A stretch of DNA of 40,468 bases from Salibacterium aidingense DSM 18341. Its GTDB lineage: Bacteria > Bacillota > Bacilli > Bacillales > Marinococcaceae. Where the stretch lies: NCBI RefSeq assembly GCF_000429685.1, contig NZ_AUCI01000030.1, forward strand, positions 1 to 40,468. The letters run 5' to 3'. Below are positions 32,122 to 40,365 of this stretch, one piece after another. Below the pieces are notes generated by a model. It was not told the origin of the DNA. It did not search any database and saw only the letters and a list, made by a program, of their open reading frames with translations. The position numbers and the translations under genes are program-made. Numbering within the stretch: the stretch's first letter is position 1; every line of letters starts with the position of its first letter.

Positions 32122-33135
32122 TTGGCGGATTCTTACCGATTAATGCAGGAACAATACGTAAAAATATTAAAAACATATCTGGAAGATAAGAATGAGATAG
32201 GGTTATACCAGGCGCAGCAATTCAGTAAAAAAGTACTGGAAAACCAAATTTCTCCGGAAGAAGTAGTCAGTCTCCATATTGAAGCGCTTGAACAATTTTA
32301 CCCGGATCTGCCGCAGGGAGCCTGGGATTCCTTTGATTTTTTAATAGAAATTATGATGGGATACGGCATGGCCTACCGCGAACATCAGATTCTGCGGGAC
32401 AAGCAGAAAGAACTGGAATCAGAAATCAATGTTGCAGCAAACATGCAGCAAACGTTTCTGCCTGACGAAGTGCCGGATGTTGAGGAGTTGGACATAGGAG
32501 TTATCAGCGTCCCAGCTTCGAAAATGAGTGGAGATTATTATCATTTTGTCAAAGATAATAATGGTTGTGTAGGGGTGGCGATTGCCGATATTATAGGTAA
32601 AGGAGTACCAGCGGCCCTATGTATGTCGATGATCAAGTACGGAATGGACAGTCTTCCCGAACAGCGGCTTCAGCCGGGAGCGCTGCTCGAGAACTTAAAT
32701 AGAGTGGTGGAACAAAACGTCGCATCCAATATGTTTATTACTATGATGTATGGGTCGTATGATCCGCGGGTACATCATTTTTATTATTCGGGTGCGGGCC
32801 ATGAGCCTGGATTTTTTTACAATAGAGCGGAGGACACGTTTGAAGAGCTTTACGCCAAAGGACTTGTGCTCGGGTTGAACAGAGATACTCAGTTTCGGGA
32901 ATATCATAAAAAAATTGAACCGGGGGATTTTATCGTTCTGTTGTCTGATGGTGTCACAGAATGTCGGACGGCCGAAGGTTTTATCGAAAGAGAAGAGCTG
33001 ACACGTCTTATTCACCAGTACAGTGATCTTTCCGCCCAGGAAATTGTTAACAATGTGTTTTACCAGCTGGAAAAGCTGCAGGGATTCAGCTTAAGGGATG
33101 ATTTTTCTTTAATTATTTTAAGAAGAAAGGTTTAA
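32122..33135 (+). CDS. rsbU: RsbU, PP2C phosphatase activated by RsbT
   Basis: A 337-residue phosphatase that dephosphorylates RsbV-P. TTG 32122 (MADSYRLMQEQYVKILKTYL) is 7 bases from GGGGGGA; an ATG at 32092 inside rsbT has no ribosome site. The N-terminal RsbT-binding helices span about 1-85, a linker coiled coil about 90-115, and the PPM domain follows: SGDYYHF, IADIIGKGVPAALCMSM, VEQNVASNMFITMMYGSYD, SAGHEPGF-like GAGHEPGFFY, LLSDGVTECR and DDFSLIILRR with the metal-binding aspartates. Ends the first half of the operon; 172 bases precede rsbV. Confidence 0.96.
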   Translation: MADSYRLMQEQYVKILKTYLEDKNEIGLYQAQQFSKKVLENQISPEEVVSLHIEALEQFYPDLPQGAWDSFDFLIEIMMGYGMAYREHQILRDKQKELESEINVAANMQQTFLPDEVPDVEELDIGVISVPASKMSGDYYHFVKDNNGCVGVAIADIIGKGVPAALCMSMIKYGMDSLPEQRLQPGALLENLNRVVEQNVASNMFITMMYGSYDPRVHHFYYSGAGHEPGFFYNRAEDTFEELYAKGLVLGLNRDTQFREYHKKIEPGDFIVLLSDGVTECRTAEGFIEREELTRLIHQYSDLSAQEIVNNVFYQLEKLQGFSLRDDFSLIILRRKV

Positions 33136-33227
33136 ATAAAAAAAAGCGCGGGAATGAGTGAAGCTAGAGTATATGAAGATGGAAAGCGTCTTTTTTTGTG
33201 CGGGAGATAAAACCCACTCTGGTGGAA

Positions 33228-33252
33228 GTTCTCATTGTTTTCACCGGGGAAT
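33228..33252 (+). promoter_or_regulatory. Candidate SigB promoter before rsbV
   Basis: GTTCTC (33228-33233), 13-base spacer, GGGAAT (33247-33252). In B. subtilis a SigB promoter lies exactly in the rsbU-rsbV gap and drives rsbV-rsbW-sigB-rsbX. The -35 here is weak; an alternative SigA-like TTGTTT/TATTAA pair overlaps at 33236-33262. Confidence 0.4.
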
Positions 33253-33307
33253 TTATTATTAATATGAGAAATTTGTCATCATGTGTTTTATTATAGGAGG
33301 TACTATC

Positions 33308-33634
33308 ATGAATCTTGATATTCGGACAGAGGAATTAGAACGGGGAACCCTGCTTTATATTGGAGGGGAAATTGATGCTTACACAGCATCCCAGCTGCGG
33401 GAAGCCCTTCTCCCGTTAACAGAAAAGAAGGGAGCGAATGTTGTCGTGGATTTGTCGAATGTCAATTATATTGACAGTACGGGTCTGGGGATTTTTATCG
33501 GTGCTTTGAAATCTGCCGAGAGTCACGAAAGTTATTTAAAATTAACCGGTTTAAACGAACGGGTCAAACGTTTATTTTCTATTACTGGTTTAGATGAAGT
33601 AATGGACATCGAAGAAGAGGAGGAAGCCCAGTGA
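33308..33634 (+). CDS. rsbV: RsbV, anti-anti-sigma-B factor
   Basis: A 108-residue STAS protein that binds RsbW when unphosphorylated and frees SigB. ATG 33308 with ATAGGAGGT upstream. RsbW target Ser57 in NYIDSTGLGIFIG (Ser56 in B. subtilis). Glu-rich tail (DIEEEEEAQ). Overlaps rsbW by four bases. Confidence 0.97.
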   Translation: MNLDIRTEELERGTLLYIGGEIDAYTASQLREALLPLTEKKGANVVVDLSNVNYIDSTGLGIFIGALKSAESHESYLKLTGLNERVKRLFSITGLDEVMDIEEEEEAQ

Positions 33635-34125
33635 TGGAGAAAGAAGTAATAGACCACATTGAAATGAAGCTCCCGGCACGAGCGGAATATGTCGGGGTAG
33701 CGCGATTGACAGTTTCGGGAATAGCCAGCCGCGCCGGCTACTCTTACGATGACATTGAAGATTTAAAAGTTGCAGTGGCCGAAGCATGCACAAATGTTGT
33801 TGATCATGCCTACAAGCACGATGGGTTTATGGGATTATTCTGTGATCTTTATGAAGATAAGATTGAAATTGTCGTTTCGGACCGGGGGCAGAGTTTTCAT
33901 TTTGAAGATATCAAAAGAGGACTTGGACCGATTGATGCCGAAAAACCTATAGAAGATCTAAAAGAAGGGGGGCTCGGACTTTTTCTAATCGATTCCTTGA
34001 TGGATGAAGTAGAGATCAACGGAGAAACGGGCGTCGCCATAGTGATGACGAAGTTCCTGCAAAGAGATGGGAGGGAACCAGATGTCAATGGAATCCCAAC
34101 AAAAAATGCACAAAAACAGCAATGA
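33631..34125 (+). CDS. rsbW: RsbW, anti-sigma-B factor and RsbV kinase
   Basis: A 164-residue GHKL-type kinase and anti-sigma factor. GTG 33631 overlaps the rsbV stop and is 7 bases from GGAGG; ATG 33634 is the alternative. Boxes: VAEACTNVVDHAYKH (N box), VSDRGQSFHF (G1) and EGGLGLFLIDSLMDEV (G2). Its end overlaps sigB by 44 bases, as in B. subtilis. Confidence 0.97.
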   Translation: MMEKEVIDHIEMKLPARAEYVGVARLTVSGIASRAGYSYDDIEDLKVAVAEACTNVVDHAYKHDGFMGLFCDLYEDKIEIVVSDRGQSFHFEDIKRGLGPIDAEKPIEDLKEGGLGLFLIDSLMDEVEINGETGVAIVMTKFLQRDGREPDVNGIPTKNAQKQQ

Positions 34126-34885
34126 TCAGGAAAATGAACAAGTATACGAATGGATCTCACAATTTCAGGAAAATCCGACGGAAGAAATACAGACAAAACT
34201 GGTAGAACACTATGAGCAGCTCGTCCAATCTCTGGCAAGAAAATTTTCCCGTGGTCAGGATCACGATGATGATTTGTATCAAGTGGGAATGATAGGTCTT
34301 CTTGCCGCTCTCCGCAGATTCGATGATTCGTATAACCGAAGTTTTGAATCGTTTGCCGTCCCCACGATTGTCGGGGAAATTAAACGTTTTATCCGGGATA
34401 AAACATGGAGCGTCCATGTTCCGAGAAGGATCAAAGAGCTGGGACCGCGTATCAAAAAAGCGGTGGAAGATTTAACGAGTGACCTGCAGCGTTCTCCGCA
34501 GGTGGAAGAAATTGCATCCTATCTGGGTGTAAGTGAAGAAGAAGTATTAGAGACAATGGAAATGGGAAAAAGCTATCAAGCATTATCGGTGGACCGTTCC
34601 ATCGAAGCTGATCAAGAAGGCAGTGCCGTAACTCTTCTGGATCTTGTTGGTTCTACCGAAGAAGGATATGAAAAAACCGACCAGCATCTTTTGTTGGAAA
34701 AAGCTTTTTCTGTTTTGACGGATCGGGAAAAAGAAATTCTTCAGTGTACTTATTTTGACAATTTGAGCCAAAAGGAGACGGGAGAACAGCTTGGAATTTC
34801 ACAAATGCACGTGTCCCGCCTGCAGCGCAGAGCTTTACAGAAATTACGGGATTCGATAAGAGTAGAACCATCGGAGTGTCTGTGA
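34082..34885 (+). CDS. sigB: General stress sigma factor SigB
   Basis: A 267-residue sigma-70 family group 3 factor. ATG 34082 (MSMESQQKMHKNSNDQENEQ), 7 bases from GGGAGGG, matches the family length. Region 2: LVEHYEQLVQSLARKFSRGQ, DDLYQVGMIGLLAALRRFDD and FESFAVPTIVGEIKRFIRDK; region 3 follows VPRRIKELGPRIKKA; region 4: LTDREKEILQCTYFDNLSQK then ISQMHVSRLQRRAL. Master regulator of the general stress response; SigB-like sites elsewhere in the window are probable targets. Stop overlaps the rsbX start. Confidence 0.98.
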   Translation: MSMESQQKMHKNSNDQENEQVYEWISQFQENPTEEIQTKLVEHYEQLVQSLARKFSRGQDHDDDLYQVGMIGLLAALRRFDDSYNRSFESFAVPTIVGEIKRFIRDKTWSVHVPRRIKELGPRIKKAVEDLTSDLQRSPQVEEIASYLGVSEEEVLETMEMGKSYQALSVDRSIEADQEGSAVTLLDLVGSTEEGYEKTDQHLLLEKAFSVLTDREKEILQCTYFDNLSQKETGEQLGISQMHVSRLQRRALQKLRDSIRVEPSECL

Positions 34886-35487
34886 TGATTGAGAATAAAA
34901 CTCATTCAAAAGTAGAGATTGCTGCCTTTCAGCAGAAGAAGAGCGGCACGAATCAATGCGGAGATGATTATGTTACCATAGAGACAGAAGCCTGCTTCCT
35001 CTGTGCCCTGGCTGACGGCCTCGGCAGCGGAGAAGGAGCGTACCATTCTGCCAGTATTGCCATGGATACAGTCAGGAAGCATTATGATCAGGATATGGAT
35101 GTTATACTCGATAAATGCAACCGCGCTCTTCTTCATGAACGGGGAGTCGTTCTTACTATATTAAAAGTTGTTTTTGACACCAACGAGATTATCTATGGCA
35201 ATATCGGCAATATTGAGACGTACCTGTTTTCGGAAGAAGGAGATATGAAACGTCCGATCCCCGCTCCCGGTTATTTGTCCGGCAGGAAGTTCAAATATAG
35301 AAAGCTAAGCTATTCGATGTCTCAAGGCACTCATTTTGTTATGCATTCTGATGGTATCAAGTTTACGAGATCGGATCAGCAAAGTGTCCAGCATATGGGA
35401 TGCCCCCGAACCGCTATTAAACATTTTGCCGAAAAAGCGCAGCGGCAGAATGATGATATTACTGTGATAATAGGATATATTACATGA
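34885..35487 (+). CDS. rsbX: RsbX, PP2C phosphatase resetting the stressosome
   Basis: A 200-residue PP2C-type phosphatase that removes phosphate from RsbS and RsbR, ending the stress signal. ATG 34885 overlaps the sigB stop by one base (TGATG); a GTG at 34882 is also possible. Motifs: NQCGDDYVTIET, FLCALADGLGSGEGAYH, VMHSDGIKF and NDDITVIIGY. Last gene of the operon, followed directly by a terminator. Confidence 0.95.
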   Translation: MIENKTHSKVEIAAFQQKKSGTNQCGDDYVTIETEACFLCALADGLGSGEGAYHSASIAMDTVRKHYDQDMDVILDKCNRALLHERGVVLTILKVVFDTNEIIYGNIGNIETYLFSEEGDMKRPIPAPGYLSGRKFKYRKLSYSMSQGTHFVMHSDGIKFTRSDQQSVQHMGCPRTAIKHFAEKAQRQNDDITVIIGYIT

Positions 35488-35520
35488 AGAGCCCTGAGAC
35501 CGTACAGAGGCTCTTTTTTA
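35488..35520 (+). terminator. Terminator of the sigB operon
   Basis: AGAGCC and GGCTCT around a 15-base loop, then a T run. Confidence 0.75.
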
Positions 35521-35626
35521 CCCTTATGGGAGTATACAAGGGGAAGAAACCCTGTATATTCTGTTTCATGTTATGATGGAAACAAGTACGTTTCACCGTT
35601 GGAGTACAGGAAAGGAGAGGCATAGT

Positions 35627-37816
35627 ATGGCCGTAATGGAAGAAACAGAAGAGGCGTTATTAGAGAAAATTACAGAGGATCTCCCGTTACAAAAATCGGC
35701 GGTGCAGCGGATCATCCGGCTGCTTGAGGAAGGAAATACCGTCCCGTTTATCGCCCGCTACCGCAAAGAACAGAGCGGCGGTGCAGATGAAATACAAATT
35801 CGGACTGTACAGGAATCATGGGAGTATGGAAAGCAGTTAAATGAAAGGAAGCAGGAAGTTCTGCGTCTTATTGAAGAACAGGGGAAATTAACACCAGAAT
35901 TGCAGAAATCCATCAATGCCTCTGTGAAGCTGCAGGAAGTAGAGGATCTTTACCGCCCGTATCGGCAAAAGCGGAGAACAAGAGCAACCAAAGCGAAGGA
36001 AAAAGGCCTGGAACCATTAGCAGAATACATATTTTCACAGCCGAGAGAAGGGAACATAAGAGCGGAAGCTTCTCGTTATTTAACGGAAGAAAAGGAAGTA
36101 TTCTCTGAAGACGATGCCTTGCAGGGAGCCCTGGACATAATCGCGGAATGGGTTTCGGATGATGCAAAAGTGCGCACAGAAATTCGAAATGTAACATACC
36201 GGCAGGGCAGTATCGCATCGAGTAAAAAAACGAAAGCTGCGGATGACCAGGGCATTTATGAAATGTATTACGACTATGACGAACCGATACGCAAAATCCC
36301 GGCTCACCGGGTACTTGCCATGAATAGAGGGGAAAAAGAAGAAGTGTTGAAAATTTCTCTTGAGATGGCGGAGGAGCCAGTATTTTCTTTTTTGGAAAAG
36401 CATGTGATTAAACGATTTGGTTCGCCATCGGTTCCTTACCTGAAGCAAGCCTACGAAGACGCCTATAAGCGTTTGATTGCTCCTGCTATCGAACGTGAGC
36501 TCCGCAAAGAATTAACAGAAAAAGCAGAGGAGCAGGCAATCCACATTTTCTCAGAAAACCTGAAGAACCTGCTCTTGCAGCCCCCTGTTAAAGGGAAAGT
36601 GGTACTGGGTGTTGATCCGGCTTATCGTACAGGGTGTAAACTGACGGTGGTGAATGAAACAGGTAAAATGATGACTGTTGATGTTATTTATCCGGTGCCG
36701 CCCAAGAATGAAGTGGAAAAATCAAAGGAAAAAGTAAAAAAACTGGTGGACACACATGGAGTGGAAATTATTGTTGTTGGAAACGGGACAGCTTCCAGAG
36801 AAACCGAGCAGTTCGTGGCAGATGTGATTTCCGAACTGGATACAGATGTATCCTATCTCATTGTTAATGAAGCAGGTGCCAGCGTGTATTCTGCCTCGCC
36901 GCTCGGCCGCGAGGAGTTTCCCAACCTGGAAGTAGAAGAACGAAGCGCGGTATCCATTGCCAGGCGGCTTCAGGATCCGCTTGCAGAATTGGTAAAAATT
37001 GATCCTCAATCTGTTGGTGTAGGCCAGTATCAGCATGATGTATCGCAGGCTAAGTTGAACGATTCCCTGAAATTTGTTGTAGAAACGACGGTGAACCAGG
37101 TTGGAGTAGATTTGAACAGCGCTTCTTCCAGTTTGCTCCAATATGTCTCCGGTTTATCAAAACCGGTAGCGAACAATATTATTCAAAGACGGGATGAAAA
37201 AGGATCTTTTCAAACGCGAAAAGACCTTCAGGAAGTCCCGCGCCTTGGTGCGAAAACCTTTGAACAGGCAGCTGGGTTTCTGCGTATTCCGGACGGCGCA
37301 GAACCCCTGGACCGCACAGCTATTCATCCGGAAAGCTACAGGACGGCATGGAAGCTGCTGGATCAAATAGGAGCGCGGGCACAGGAGGCTGGTTCAGACG
37401 ATATAAAAGAAAAATTGGAAGGGCTTGAGGTTCATACTACAGCGGAAACGTTAAATGTGGGCGTTCCTACCCTGCGGGATATCATTGAAGATTTGAAACG
37501 GCCCAGCCGTGATCCAAGGGATCATCTGCCAGCCCCCATCCTGAAAAAAGGGGTAATGAGTATGGAAGACTTAATCAAAGGGATGGAACTGCAGGGAACC
37601 GTACGTAACGTTGTCGACTTCGGGGCGTTTGTGGATATTGGAGTGAAACAGGATGGCCTTGTGCACATTTCTAAACTTGCTTCCCGGTTTATTAAACATC
37701 CCATGGAGGAAGTATCTGTTGGTGATGTCGTCACCGTCTGGGTGGAAGACGTGGATCAGCAGAAGGGGCGAATTGCTTTGACCATGATTCAGCCGGAGAA
37801 ACAAACGGAATCGTAA
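35627..37816 (+). CDS. tex: Tex-family RNA-binding transcription accessory protein
   Basis: A 729-residue Tex/YhgF-type protein (B. subtilis YdcI) that binds nucleic acid and affects transcription. ATG 35627 with AAAGGAGAGG upstream. Domains in order: N-terminal helical Tex region with FIARYRKEQSGG and LYRPYRQKRRTRATKAKEKG (about residues 1-200), YqgF-like RNase fold (about 320-455, VVLGVDPAYRTGCKL), helix-hairpin-helix (about 490-560, DLNSASSSLLQYVSGLSKPV) and a C-terminal S1 domain (about 640-715, GTVRNVVDFGAFVDIGVKQD). Normal length. Same place as in B. subtilis. Confidence 0.96.
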   Translation: MAVMEETEEALLEKITEDLPLQKSAVQRIIRLLEEGNTVPFIARYRKEQSGGADEIQIRTVQESWEYGKQLNERKQEVLRLIEEQGKLTPELQKSINASVKLQEVEDLYRPYRQKRRTRATKAKEKGLEPLAEYIFSQPREGNIRAEASRYLTEEKEVFSEDDALQGALDIIAEWVSDDAKVRTEIRNVTYRQGSIASSKKTKAADDQGIYEMYYDYDEPIRKIPAHRVLAMNRGEKEEVLKISLEMAEEPVFSFLEKHVIKRFGSPSVPYLKQAYEDAYKRLIAPAIERELRKELTEKAEEQAIHIFSENLKNLLLQPPVKGKVVLGVDPAYRTGCKLTVVNETGKMMTVDVIYPVPPKNEVEKSKEKVKKLVDTHGVEIIVVGNGTASRETEQFVADVISELDTDVSYLIVNEAGASVYSASPLGREEFPNLEVEERSAVSIARRLQDPLAELVKIDPQSVGVGQYQHDVSQAKLNDSLKFVVETTVNQVGVDLNSASSSLLQYVSGLSKPVANNIIQRRDEKGSFQTRKDLQEVPRLGAKTFEQAAGFLRIPDGAEPLDRTAIHPESYRTAWKLLDQIGARAQEAGSDDIKEKLEGLEVHTTAETLNVGVPTLRDIIEDLKRPSRDPRDHLPAPILKKGVMSMEDLIKGMELQGTVRNVVDFGAFVDIGVKQDGLVHISKLASRFIKHPMEEVSVGDVVTVWVEDVDQQKGRIALTMIQPEKQTES

Positions 37817-37821
37817 AAATA

Positions 37822-37862
37822 AGGCGGGGCAGAAGCTAACGGCTTCCATGTCCCGCCAAATT
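37822..37862. terminator. Terminator between tex and cmpA
   Basis: GGCGGG (37823-37828) and CCCGCC (37852-37857) with an inner GAAGC/GGCTTC-type stem, then ATTTTT. The cmpA frame ends inside it. Confidence 0.75.
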
Positions 37863-37970
37863 TTTCTGCTTAAACTGGTAATCAAACCAACATTGGTTCA
37901 GCACGCGGATTTCATGCCTGTTTTTTTCAAAAAAAGCTTTTTCCATCTGCTTCATAAACCATCCTGGCAT
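37836..37970 (-). CDS. cmpA: Cortex morphogenetic protein CmpA
   Basis: A 44-residue protein on the opposite strand to its neighbours. ATG 37970 with GGAGGAGGG upstream. It reads MPGWFMKQMEKAFFEKNRHE then IRVLNQCWFDYQFKQKN, closely matching the 37-residue B. subtilis CmpA (MPNWLKKQMQKAFLEKDNYQ, then LLNQCWYFYRKK). CmpA is a small sporulation adaptor that, with SpoIVA and ClpXP, gates cortex assembly. Its position between tex and the SprT-like gene is conserved. The last seven residues (LAGHGSR) are encoded by the terminator hairpin, making it longer than usual. Confidence 0.88.
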   Translation of the reverse strand: MPGWFMKQMEKAFFEKNRHEIRVLNQCWFDYQFKQKNLAGHGSR

Positions 37971-38072
37971 TGCGCCCGCCCTCCTCCGGCAAGTAAAATG
38001 GTTGAGAAGTGGTTTGTGTATTAGTATATGTTTGAGGGTTTGTCAGAGTTGACAAAAAGGATTGAGATTACT

Positions 38073-38522
38073 ATGGAAGAAAAAGAATTACAGGCGCTGA
38101 CCGAGGACATCTCGCTTTCTTTTTTTCAAAAATCTTTTAAGCACCGTGTGAGGTTCAACAACAGGTTAAGAACAACCGGCGGCCGTTACATGCTGCAAAG
38201 CCATAATATCGAGATTAATCCCAAGCATTATGAGAAATTTGGAAGGGAAGAACTAATATCCATCGTAAAACATGAATTATGTCATTATCATTTACACCTT
38301 GAAGGAAAAGGGTACAAGCACAGGGATAAAGAATTTAAATGGCTGCTGGCGAAAGTCGGAGGCGCGCGGCATTGTCAAACCATTCCTGAACTACGGAACC
38401 AGGTGCGAACCGTACATTATTACAAGTGTTCAGGCTGCGGTATTCAATTCAGACGGAAGCGTAGGGTGGATACAGTGAAGTATGTGTGTGGAAAATGTAA
38501 TGGGAAACTGAAAAAAATCTAA
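38073..38522 (+). CDS. SprT-like zinc metalloprotein (YdcK-like)
   Basis: A 149-residue SprT-family protein. The ATG 38073 ([20 protein letters not shown]) fits the start of B. subtilis YdcK; ATG 38028 has no ribosome site. SprT domain: [20 protein letters not shown] and [12 protein letters not shown] with HExxH-like His67, Glu68 and His71; C-terminal zinc ribbon Cys119/Cys122 and Cys139/Cys142. Family members are metalloprotease-like (the eukaryotic relative Spartan cuts DNA-protein cross-links); bacterial role unclear. Confidence 0.92.
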   Translation: MEEKELQALTEDISLSFFQKSFKHRVRFNNRLRTTGGRYMLQSHNIEINPKHYEKFGREELISIVKHELCHYHLHLEGKGYKHRDKEFKWLLAKVGGARHCQTIPELRNQVRTVHYYKCSGCGIQFRRKRRVDTVKYVCGKCNGKLKKI

Positions 38523-38529
38523 TGAATGC

Positions 38530-38656
38530 TTGACCAAATCAAACCCCTGTGTTACATTATAAAAGTCGCTTCAGACAGGAGCGCACATATTCCTTGAACA
38601 AATTAATTAATAAATAAAATTAAATGATTGACAATACATAATCGATTCGATACAAT
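38530..38656 (+). promoter_or_regulatory. Tandem SigA promoters of the tRNA cluster
   Basis: P1: TTGACC (38530-38535), 17-base spacer, TACATT (38553-38558). P2: TTGACA (38628-38633), 17-base spacer, TACAAT (38651-38656). P2 lies 37 bases before the first tRNA. Confidence 0.8.
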
Positions 38657-38692
38657 AATCTTTGTCGCTGAAAACAGCACGATTTCAAATAT

Positions 38693-38767
38693 TCCACAGT
38701 AGCTCAGTGGTAGAGCTATCGGCTGTTAACCGATCGGTCGCAGGTTCGAATCCTGCCTGTGGAGCCA
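38693..38767 (+). tRNA. tRNA-Asn (GTT)
   Basis: Cloverleaf with anticodon loop CTGTTAAC, T-arm GGTTCGAATCC and encoded CCA. First gene of the cluster. Confidence 0.97.
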
Positions 38768-38768
38768 T

Positions 38769-38859
38769 GGAGAAGTACCCAAGTGGCTGAAGGGACACCC
38801 CTGCTAAGGGTGCAGGTCGCGTAAGCGGCGCGAGGGTTCAAATCCCTCCTTCTCCGCCA
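38769..38859 (+). tRNA. tRNA-Ser (GCT)
   Basis: Long-variable-arm tRNA, anticodon in CTGCTAAG, acceptor GGAGAAG/CTTCTCC, CCA encoded. Confidence 0.97.
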
Positions 38860-38868
38860 TACAGATAA

Positions 38869-38943
38869 GGCCCGTTGGTCAAGTGGTTAAGACATCGCCC
38901 TTTCACGGCGGTATCAGGGGTTCGAATCCCCTACGGGTCACCA
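38869..38943 (+). tRNA. tRNA-Glu (TTC)
   Basis: Anticodon in CTTTCAC, T-arm GGTTCGAATCC, CCA encoded. Confidence 0.96.
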
Positions 38944-38944
38944 T

Positions 38945-39020
38945 GGAGGGTTAGCTCAGCTGGGAGAGCATCTGCCTTACAAGCAGGAGGTCGGCGGTTC
39001 GATCCCGTCACCCTCCACCA
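38945..39020 (+). tRNA. tRNA-Val (TAC)
   Basis: Anticodon in CTTACAA, acceptor GGAGGGT/ACCCTCC, CCA encoded. Confidence 0.97.
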
Positions 39021-39117
39021 TCTAACCAAATGCTTTTGAAACAGAAACAGCATAACGATGGAGAAAACAAACGAGCGAACGTGGACAACGGTACGCAATC
39101 TTGCTCGGCGAAACAGC

Positions 39118-39187
39118 TGGAGCGTACATCAGTACGTGACATGACCGCCCGAGAGCAGTTGACGAAGAGGTTCGCAGCTTATTCTTT
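39118..39187 (+). repeat. tRNA-spacer repeat, copy A
   Basis: Begins TGGAGCGTACATCAGTACGT and ends in TTCGCAGCTTATTCTT; contains the small hairpin CGTAC-ATCA-GTACG. It fills most of the 173-base gap between tRNA-Val and tRNA-Asp. Confidence 0.8.
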
Positions 39188-39193
39188 TCAAAA

Positions 39194-39269
39194 GGGCCTG
39201 TGGTGTAGCGGTTAACATGCCTGCCTGTCACGCAGGAGATCGCGGGTTCGATTCCCGTCAGGCCCGCCA
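39194..39269 (+). tRNA. tRNA-Asp (GTC)
   Basis: Anticodon in CTGTCAC, acceptor GGGCCTG/CAGGCCC, CCA encoded. Confidence 0.97.
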
Positions 39270-39291
39270 TTTAAAATATTAATATGGAGAA

Positions 39292-39366
39292 TGGGGTATA
39301 GCCAAGCGGTAAGGCATCGGATTTTGATTCCGTGATGCGCTGGTTCGAATCCAGCTACCCCAGCCA
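39292..39366 (+). tRNA. tRNA-Gln (TTG)
   Basis: Anticodon in TTTTGAT, acceptor TGGGGTA/TACCCCA, CCA encoded. Confidence 0.96.
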
Positions 39367-39371
39367 TTCTT

Positions 39372-39455
39372 GCGGGTGTGGCGGAATTGGCAGACGCGCT
39401 AGACTTAGGATCTAGTGTCTCTGACGTGGGGGTTCAAGTCCCTCCACCCGCACCA
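39372..39455 (+). tRNA. tRNA-Leu (TAG)
   Basis: Anticodon loop CTTAGGA, long variable arm, CCA encoded. Confidence 0.96.
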
Positions 39456-39477
39456 TTAATCAAAAATAACTGGCCGC

Positions 39478-39564
<87 letters not shown>

Positions 39565-39572
39565 TCTTATAG

Positions 39573-39649
<77 letters not shown>

Positions 39650-39694
39650 TTTCATTTACCGATCAACATAAAAACCTACATCGAATCAGAGAGA

Positions 39695-39762
39695 TGGAAC
39701 GTACACCAGTACGTGACATAACCGACCGAAAGAAGCAGACGACGAAGAGTTTCACTGCTTAG
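39695..39762 (+). repeat. tRNA-spacer repeat, copy B
   Basis: Begins TGGAACGTACACCAGTACGT and continues GACATAACCGACCGAA to TTTCACTGCTTA; the most diverged of the three copies. Confidence 0.7.
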
Positions 39763-39814
39763 ATCGACTTTGGAAGAAGGAGCAAGAAGGTCGAGGAAAC
39801 AAGCGAGGAAGGAA

Positions 39815-39884
39815 TGGAGCGTACATCATTACGTGACAGGACTGACCGAGAGCAGTAGACGAAGAGATTCGCCGCTTATTCTTA
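39815..39884 (+). repeat. tRNA-spacer repeat, copy C
   Basis: Begins TGGAGCGTACATCATTACGT, ends TTCGCCGCTTATTCTTA; preceded by GAGGAAACAAGCGAGGAAGG, which has a weaker counterpart before copy A. Confidence 0.8.
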
Positions 39885-39891
39885 CAAAGAA

Positions 39892-39968
39892 CGGGAAGTA
39901 GCTCAGCTTGGCAGAGCACTTGGTTTGGGACCAAGGGGTCGCAGGTTCGAATCCTGTCTTCCCGACCA
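39892..39968 (+). tRNA. tRNA-Pro (TGG)
   Basis: Anticodon loop TTTGGGA, acceptor CGGGAAG/CTTCCCG, CCA encoded. Confidence 0.97.
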
Positions 39969-39972
39969 CTAC

Positions 39973-40046
39973 GCGGGTGTAGTTTAGTGGTAAAACCTCA
40001 GCCTTCCAAGCTGATGTCGTGGGTTCGATTCCCATCACCCGCTCCA
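39973..40046 (+). tRNA. tRNA-Gly (TCC)
   Basis: Anticodon in CTTCCAA, acceptor GCGGGTG/CACCCGC, CCA encoded. Confidence 0.97.
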
Positions 40047-40112
40047 TTATGATATTTTTTCAATTGAATAAAAAAGACAGAAGTCTTTTTTTATGTCTGA
40101 AGAAATACATAT

Positions 40113-40189
40113 GGGCCTGTAGCTCAGTTGGTCAGAGCGCACGCCTGATAAGCGTGAGGTCGGTGGTTCAAGTCCACTCAGGCCCACCA
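40113..40189 (+). tRNA. tRNA-Ile (GAT)
   Basis: Anticodon in CTGATAA, acceptor GGGCCTG/CAGGCCC, CCA encoded. Last tRNA before the rRNA promoter. Confidence 0.97.
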
Positions 40190-40209
40190 AAAAAATTACT
40201 AAAAAACTG

Positions 40210-40238
40210 TTGACTCCAGTTTGGTATGTTGTTATTAT
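40210..40238 (+). promoter_or_regulatory. rRNA operon promoter
   Basis: TTGACT (40210-40215), 17-base spacer, TATTAT (40233-40238). The leader to 40365 has a CTTTGAAAATTGAATG block typical of Bacillaceae rrn leaders and a perfect hairpin GATTCAAC-GGT-GTTGAATC (40318-40336), probably for antitermination or processing. Confidence 0.8.
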
Positions 40239-40365
40239 AATCATTGTCGCTTTGAAAGAGGCGAGCAATTGCCCTTTGAAAATTGAATGAAAGTCAAGCG
40301 TCTGTCAATTCAAAGACGATTCAACGGTGTTGAATCGCATGATTTATGTTTTGCTAGTTCAAACT

